Assembly (NCBI GenBank): GCA_039720395.1 | Contig: CM077820.1 | Coordinates: forward strand, 9,151,338-9,215,337 | DNA: 64,000 nucleotides | From: Liquidambar formosana | Taxonomy: Eukaryota > Streptophyta > Magnoliopsida > Saxifragales > Altingiaceae | Direction: 5' to 3' | Part shown: piece by piece, positions 59,744-64,000 of the stretch | Position numbering within the stretch: the stretch's first letter is position 1 | Layout: each line of letters starts with the position of its first letter | The notes under the pieces: generated by a model | The model's input: the letters and a program-made list of their open reading frames with translations, nothing else | What the model was told of the DNA's origin: nothing | The model's database searches: none | Made by a program: the position numbers and the translations under genes

Positions 59744-60099
59744 GTGGAACAACCAAAAGCACAAAAGTTATGTTGTTTTAATCGAGCTGGGCATGTCAAA
59801 AACATGAGGCCAGCTTGTGGTCTTTAGGACCTTATCTTAACCACCAAAGCAGATACTTGTGGTGACTGACTAGAGCATGGGTTTCCTGTGCAACTGTTGT
59901 GTGCCAGTGACAAGTGTAAGAAGAGACTCTAAATTAGAAAACAATACCATAAACAGCAGTTCTACTAATTTCACATAAAACCAAGGTCAGATTGCGACAC
60001 TTTTTGCCAAGCGAAAGAGAACTCGAACTCGGCCTGTTTAATTTTTGACAATTAATAGAATTCACTCATGCCCTTAAACTCCCAATATCAACAAAAGGC

Positions 60100-60175
60100 T
60101 ACCAATGCTTCTCCATAAATTTGAATTTAAGATCGTTCACTTAATAAGTGAGGAAAATACCACTAAACCATCATT
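60100..60175 (-). mobile_element. Possible SINE fragment
   Basis: On the minus strand, GATGGTTTAGTGGTATT resembles an A box, and about 40 bases later CTTAAATTCAAATTTATGG resembles a B box. No tail or target duplication is found. Confidence 0.35.
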
Positions 60176-60430
60176 TCATCGGCACTGGCAACTTAAACGG
60201 TATAACTGAATTCCATTTTTTTTCCACATGCCAATTGACCTTAGAACTTTCCAATTTATAAGGAGATCAGCAACCATATTGGTGTCACTTTCCTTTTTTC
60301 CTTTTTTGTAGTTACTTGAAATTAAACCTAGGTCATCCTATCTCAAGTAATCACGAGTAACCATAAAACCAAGACAAGCGTGATCCCTTCAATTTTCTTT
60401 ATAACATTGTATTATATTTTTGAAAAAGTA

Positions 60431-61372
60431 AGGCAACAAGAATTCTTACCAGATTCTAAATGCATTTCCAGTTTTAGCTTTCAGCCTTTCACTATTGAAT
60501 TTATTCAGCCTCCTGGCCCATGGACAGAAATACCCTTGTCCCTATTTTCGTCTTTCTTGGAACTTTCTCAAACCTAAATTTCTAAAGTTGAAAATAGGAA
60601 ATGAAGACAAGAAATTCTTCACACATAAATTTGATAGAGTATTTTTGACTTGTGTGTCTCAAAATGGGGTGGCAGAACATGGGCATAAGCTCATTTCATG
60701 TTATTTTATTATAATTTTTTTCTTTTATTTATTTATTTATTTATTTATCTCTCTGGCAAAAAAGTAACATGCCCTTTCTCTTCAGTGGGCAAGTGATAAT
60801 GGACAACGAACAACGTTGGTCCAGTCCAGTGCTGTGATGGTACTGGTATCTTCAGACCCTGATCCATTATTACCTTGGATTCTTCACATGATTTAAAATC
60901 TAGTTGGTCAAATTCGAATTCGGACTAGGTGCCCAAATTGGGTTGAGTAAAAATCCAGAAAGATAACGCTAGGTATAATTTGAATAAAAAAAAAAAAAAA
61001 AAAAAAACCAGGGGCCTTCCCATTGGAGAGGAGCCTAAGTAATACACGCAGTTGTGTGTATTTTTGTTTTTGTTCGCAGCTGTGATGTGACTATGTTGAT
61101 AAAGGAACATGAACACTTGGAGTGGTCGGATCCTTGGCCCCCATGGATCTTTACTCTTGTACTTTGCACATGGGTTAATGAAAATTTTAAGCAAAAAATG
61201 AGCAGAAATAAACAAAATTATAAAGGCTTATGTGTATATATATATAAACAAAACTCGGAAGCCGTATAAAGATACATACATACAAGATAAGGTTATATAA
61301 ATTTCTAATGTGAGACAAGATATTTCGGGCCAATAACAAGGAATAAAAGAAACAAGGCCAAAGTAAGTATTA
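60431..61372. other. Intergenic, unique AT-rich DNA
   Basis: (TTTA)n runs near 60722-60750 and an A-run (60986-61009). Nothing else is recognised. Confidence 0.5.
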
Positions 61373-61720
61373 CTTTTTTTTGATGAAGTAAATATGTATT
61401 AGAAAAAAAGCGCATAGCGCCCATGTACATAAGAAATATATAACCACTAGCAAAGAAGAAGAAGAAAAGAAATTCTTATGGGAGGGAATCAACTAAGGAA
61501 ATAAAAGTCATCAAAATAGCTACAAGCCCACCAAAAAAAGGTCTTAACAATAAGAGATTTTCAGTAGGAGATGCTTCCGAATCTCCAAACATTCTCAAGT
61601 TTCTTTCTTTCCAAAGACACCAAAAAAGAACATGAGAAACCATACTCCAAATGACTTCCAATAGTGCAACTAGCATGAGGAGCCATACTCCAGATTCTTC
61701 AAACGTTCTCAAGTATTTAG
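61373..61720 (-). mobile_element. LINE 3' fragment with C-terminal coding relic
   Basis: On the minus strand a short frame reads VLFWCLWKERNLRMFGDSEAS, close to the C-terminal zinc-finger/RT-associated region of plant LINEs (usual WxxWKERNxRxF). Next come a 3' UTR with GGGCGCTATGCGC and TACATATTTACTTC, and an A tail at 61373-61380. The 5' end is lost. Confidence 0.75.
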
Positions 61721-62393
61721 AAGTATATATAACAAGATAGTGCAGATCAATGGTGCACCTACTGCTAATCTCTCATCCATTCGCACAAAATATGATGATG
61801 GGCAAATGAGTACAGCCACTAGCTATAGGTTTAGGCCAACTGACGAAGAACTGATCAGTCATTAATTACCTTTTTGTGAATACAATATTTATGATGGTAA
61901 AATTCATCATGGAATCATATGGATCTTTGTACAATTACAGTTTAAAACTCATCCTTTAATTACTTTAATTTACTCCCATATCTCATATTAGCTAAACAAT
62001 TTGCTCCAAAAGGAAGACACATTGCCCCCAACCATACATTTTGAAAAGTACTTAAAAATGCACTTCTCAGGACTCAAGTAATGCTGGTTGGAGCATTGAG
62101 CCCTATCCTAATTTGGAGCAAACTCCAATAATCCCATATGGAGTACTTGATATGTGTAAGTAGCAATCTAAGGAGGTAGCTGTGGCAATCAATCGACATA
62201 AATTTCCTACATTTATTTATTTACGTAGTTTTATAGACTTCAATGGGAAAATGGTAAGATGGTAGCCCTAAATATAGAATAAAGCCATGCAAAGATAATG
62301 TGACTACGTTAAAAGCATGACTTGAAGGGGACCTGAATGTTGAACTAAAACGCATGACACAAAAGCCGAAGAGCCTTTATGTTTTTTCTTCTT

Positions 62394-62394
<1 letters not shown>
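61721..62394. other. Intergenic, nothing recognised
   Basis: AT-rich single-copy-looking DNA. It ends at a T-run of about 32 bases (62395-62426) that marks the edge of the duplicated segment. Confidence 0.5.
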
Positions 62395-62426
<32 letters not shown>

Positions 62427-62427
<1 letters not shown>

Positions 62428-62700
62428 GGAGTTGGGTTTGAGTGGCTGTGATGGTGGAAATGGGCTCTTGCATGTTGGTTTAGACCAGAAGAAGCAGAAG
62501 AGAACGTAACATTTTTTCCTTTTTCTATTTTTCTGTGAAAGAAGGTAACAATTTTGATTCTAAGCTTTTGGTTTCTTTGTGGAGAATTGGGATTTTTGAA
62601 GACTTCATTTGGTGGGTACTTGGTATTGAGTTCTAGGAGGGGGAATTGGGTCTTTGAAGTACAATTATGGTGGTGCAGTCCATGTGCATGGCACAACCAA
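62427..62700 (-). pseudogene. Broken copy of the 5' end of the 2-exon gene
   Basis: On the minus strand it preserves the leader, the upstream ORF and the first about 60 codons. It carries a roughly 12-base deletion and a single-base shift after the start, plus an inserted A-rich block. It then stops at an A-run exactly where the source has CCAAAAAC. No exon 2 is present. The copy cannot make the protein. Confidence 0.85.
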
Positions 62701-63330
62701 AAGCACAAGTTTGTTAGTTCTATAAATATGGGCATGTTAAAAACATGAAGCTATCTGCATTTTTTCTTTTGTGGTTTTTTTTTTTTTTTTGGGCTGGGAG
62801 GACCTATCGGTCTAAGGTGTTCAGACCTATGACTTGACTATTTTCCAGTCTCTAGTAAGATCACCATTCACTTTAGCATGTAATCAGCCAAGAAAACCTA
62901 GGTGAATGATTGGTCCCTTTATAATATATATAAAGAGTTGAAACGAATACTTTTTGCTTCTTAAGAACTATGTACGAGAACTATACTACCCCTTGACTAG
63001 CTTATGATCTTAAGTTAGGATTTTATCGATCTTGACTTACCGAATGATCTATTTGTGGTAACTGTATAGAGCGTGGACTTCAATACAATTGATATTTGGC
63101 AGCGAGTTAGTGTAAAAAGAGATTCCAAATTAGAAAATAAAACCATACCTCACATAACTTCCTTTCTCTTTATTTATTTATTTATTTATTTATTTATTTT
63201 ATTTTAATTTTTTCTCTTTTTTGGGGGATTGCTACATAGAATTATCTCAAGTTACCATTAGACCAAGACCAATGTGATACCTTCAATTTACTTCATGATG
63301 TATTATAGTTTTGAAAACTCAGACAGCGCT
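62427..63330. repeat. Duplicated segment, second copy
   Basis: A direct copy of 59450-60430 about 2.9 kb downstream, with substitutions and indels. It includes promoter DNA, so this is a DNA-level segmental duplication. Contains a (TTTA)n run at 63172-63200. Confidence 0.82.
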
Positions 63331-63537
63331 GGCCTAATTTGGTTGTCCCATTTTCTTGCCACAAGTATCTTGATTCAGTTATTTGGTCACGAAAGCTTGG
63401 ATATATCCCTTTTGTTGCCCCTTTCTCTCTTTTGGTAACTACGATGGTGGAAAATTACCATACTTGTTCATGTGCCAATTTGAAAAACACAAGACCACAC
63501 ACTGCCTTCACCCTGTGACTTGAAATTGTGATTTTGT

Positions 63538-63636
63538 CCAAATTTATTTGTCTAACTTATATTGCAATTGATGTGGTTTATTGTAATTCTACATCAACCC
63601 ACAAAACTACCGCGTCAATTGGACAAATAAATTTGA
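63538..63636. repeat. Short inverted-repeat hairpin
   Basis: CCAAATTTATTTGTC on the left and GGACAAATAAATTTG on the right pair over about 15 bases. GATGTGG and a CATCAACCCAC-like word extend the fold. It is about 100 bp and possibly a tiny MITE. Confidence 0.55.
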
Positions 63637-64000
63637 ACTATATAATAATAGGTTTAGCGCTAAAACATCTGAGAGTTCTCACATGATATGCCAAGAGCAA
63701 CTGATATCGTCTCAGCCTTCCAAACTGAAATCTTTGCGCCCAAAGATTCTCTAAAGCGATGAACCACCACCCTCATGAAAATGGAGAATTTCAAGCGAGA
63801 TATGAAAGTCATCTCTTTTCACCTCACTCTTTCACGTACATCAAAAATTGGTGGGCTCAACATGAGTTTATATAGAGGTTTATTACGATTTAAAAGCCAT
63901 AAAATAATAGCAATATTACAAAGGATTCTTGTCCCAAATACGTTTTTTTTTTTGGGTGAAATTGTCACAAATAAGTAGTACTCGAAATAATTATCTGTCT
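63637..64000. other. Window end, nothing recognised
   Basis: AT-rich DNA with no supported gene or repeat. Confidence 0.4.

Larger units (their letters stand above)
59450..60430. repeat. Duplicated segment, source copy
   Basis: Covers part of exon 1, the leader and the promoter of the 2-exon gene. Blocks recur in order at 62427-63330: the AACTCAATACCAAGTACCCA word on the minus strand, GGGCATGTCAAAAACATGA, ACTCTAAATTAGAAAA and ACCAAGACAAGCGTGAT. Confidence 0.85.

Noticed and set aside
62395..62426. The T-run read as the poly(A) tail of a retrocopied mRNA
   Set aside because: The copy extends into promoter DNA upstream of the gene and stops inside exon 1, so it is a DNA duplication with an expanded A-run.
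62304..62735. 143-codon minus-strand open frame as a gene
   Set aside because: It runs through a poly-A tract (poly-Lys), is in a different frame from the source gene and overlaps a broken duplicate.

Overview
This window is nuclear DNA of a flowering plant, most likely a eudicot. The genes have many introns with AT-rich, plant-style splice sites. The intergenic DNA is AT-rich and full of microsatellites and small plant-type transposons. The protein families are typical of dicots: CBF/DREB1, an ABCB28-type plastid half-transporter and valyl-tRNA synthetase. I cannot name the genus from the sequence.

Layout. (1) 1-16 kb, plus strand: two intronless AP2/ERF genes about 11.5 kb apart. The first (2213-2923) is a DREB group III/A-4 type. 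The second (14374-15111) is a full-length CBF/DREB1 cold-response activator with both CBF signatures. (2) 16.5-33.6 kb, minus strand: a 21-exon valyl-tRNA synthetase gene encoding 1,056 aa. (3) 37.0-42.3 kb, minus strand: a 5-exon PGAP3/Per1-type GPI-anchor remodelling gene encoding 348 aa. (4) 42.3-48.3 kb: intergenic DNA with a broken LINE and several short inverted-repeat transposons. (5) 48.4-58.0 kb, plus strand: a 16-exon ABCB28-type half ABC transporter with a putative plastid transit peptide, 724 aa. (6) 58.8-59.7 kb, minus strand: a 2-exon gene for a conserved plant protein of unknown function, 244 aa. A second copy of its promoter and 5' end lies as a broken duplicate at 62.4-63.3 kb.

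I rebuilt all exon chains by hand. Intron phases join in frame across every junction, with one GC-AG intron in the ABC transporter.

The genes do not form one pathway. The two DREB genes look like an old tandem pair: their similarity continues beyond the AP2 domain to the C-terminus. From memory, the Arabidopsis CBF cluster (At4g25470-25490) lies beside ABCB28 (At4g25450), so part of this order may be ancestral synteny.

I see no wholly new system. The most interesting sequence signals are: a 775-bp element with about 96-bp inverted repeats and a perfect 8-bp target duplication in an ABC-transporter intron, carrying unrelated GC-richer DNA (Pack-MULE-like); a decayed duplicated exon in the same gene; a copied exon end inside PGAP3 intron 1; a LINE and a SINE inserted side by side, each with its target duplication; and a small fold-back repeat family present at both ends of the window.
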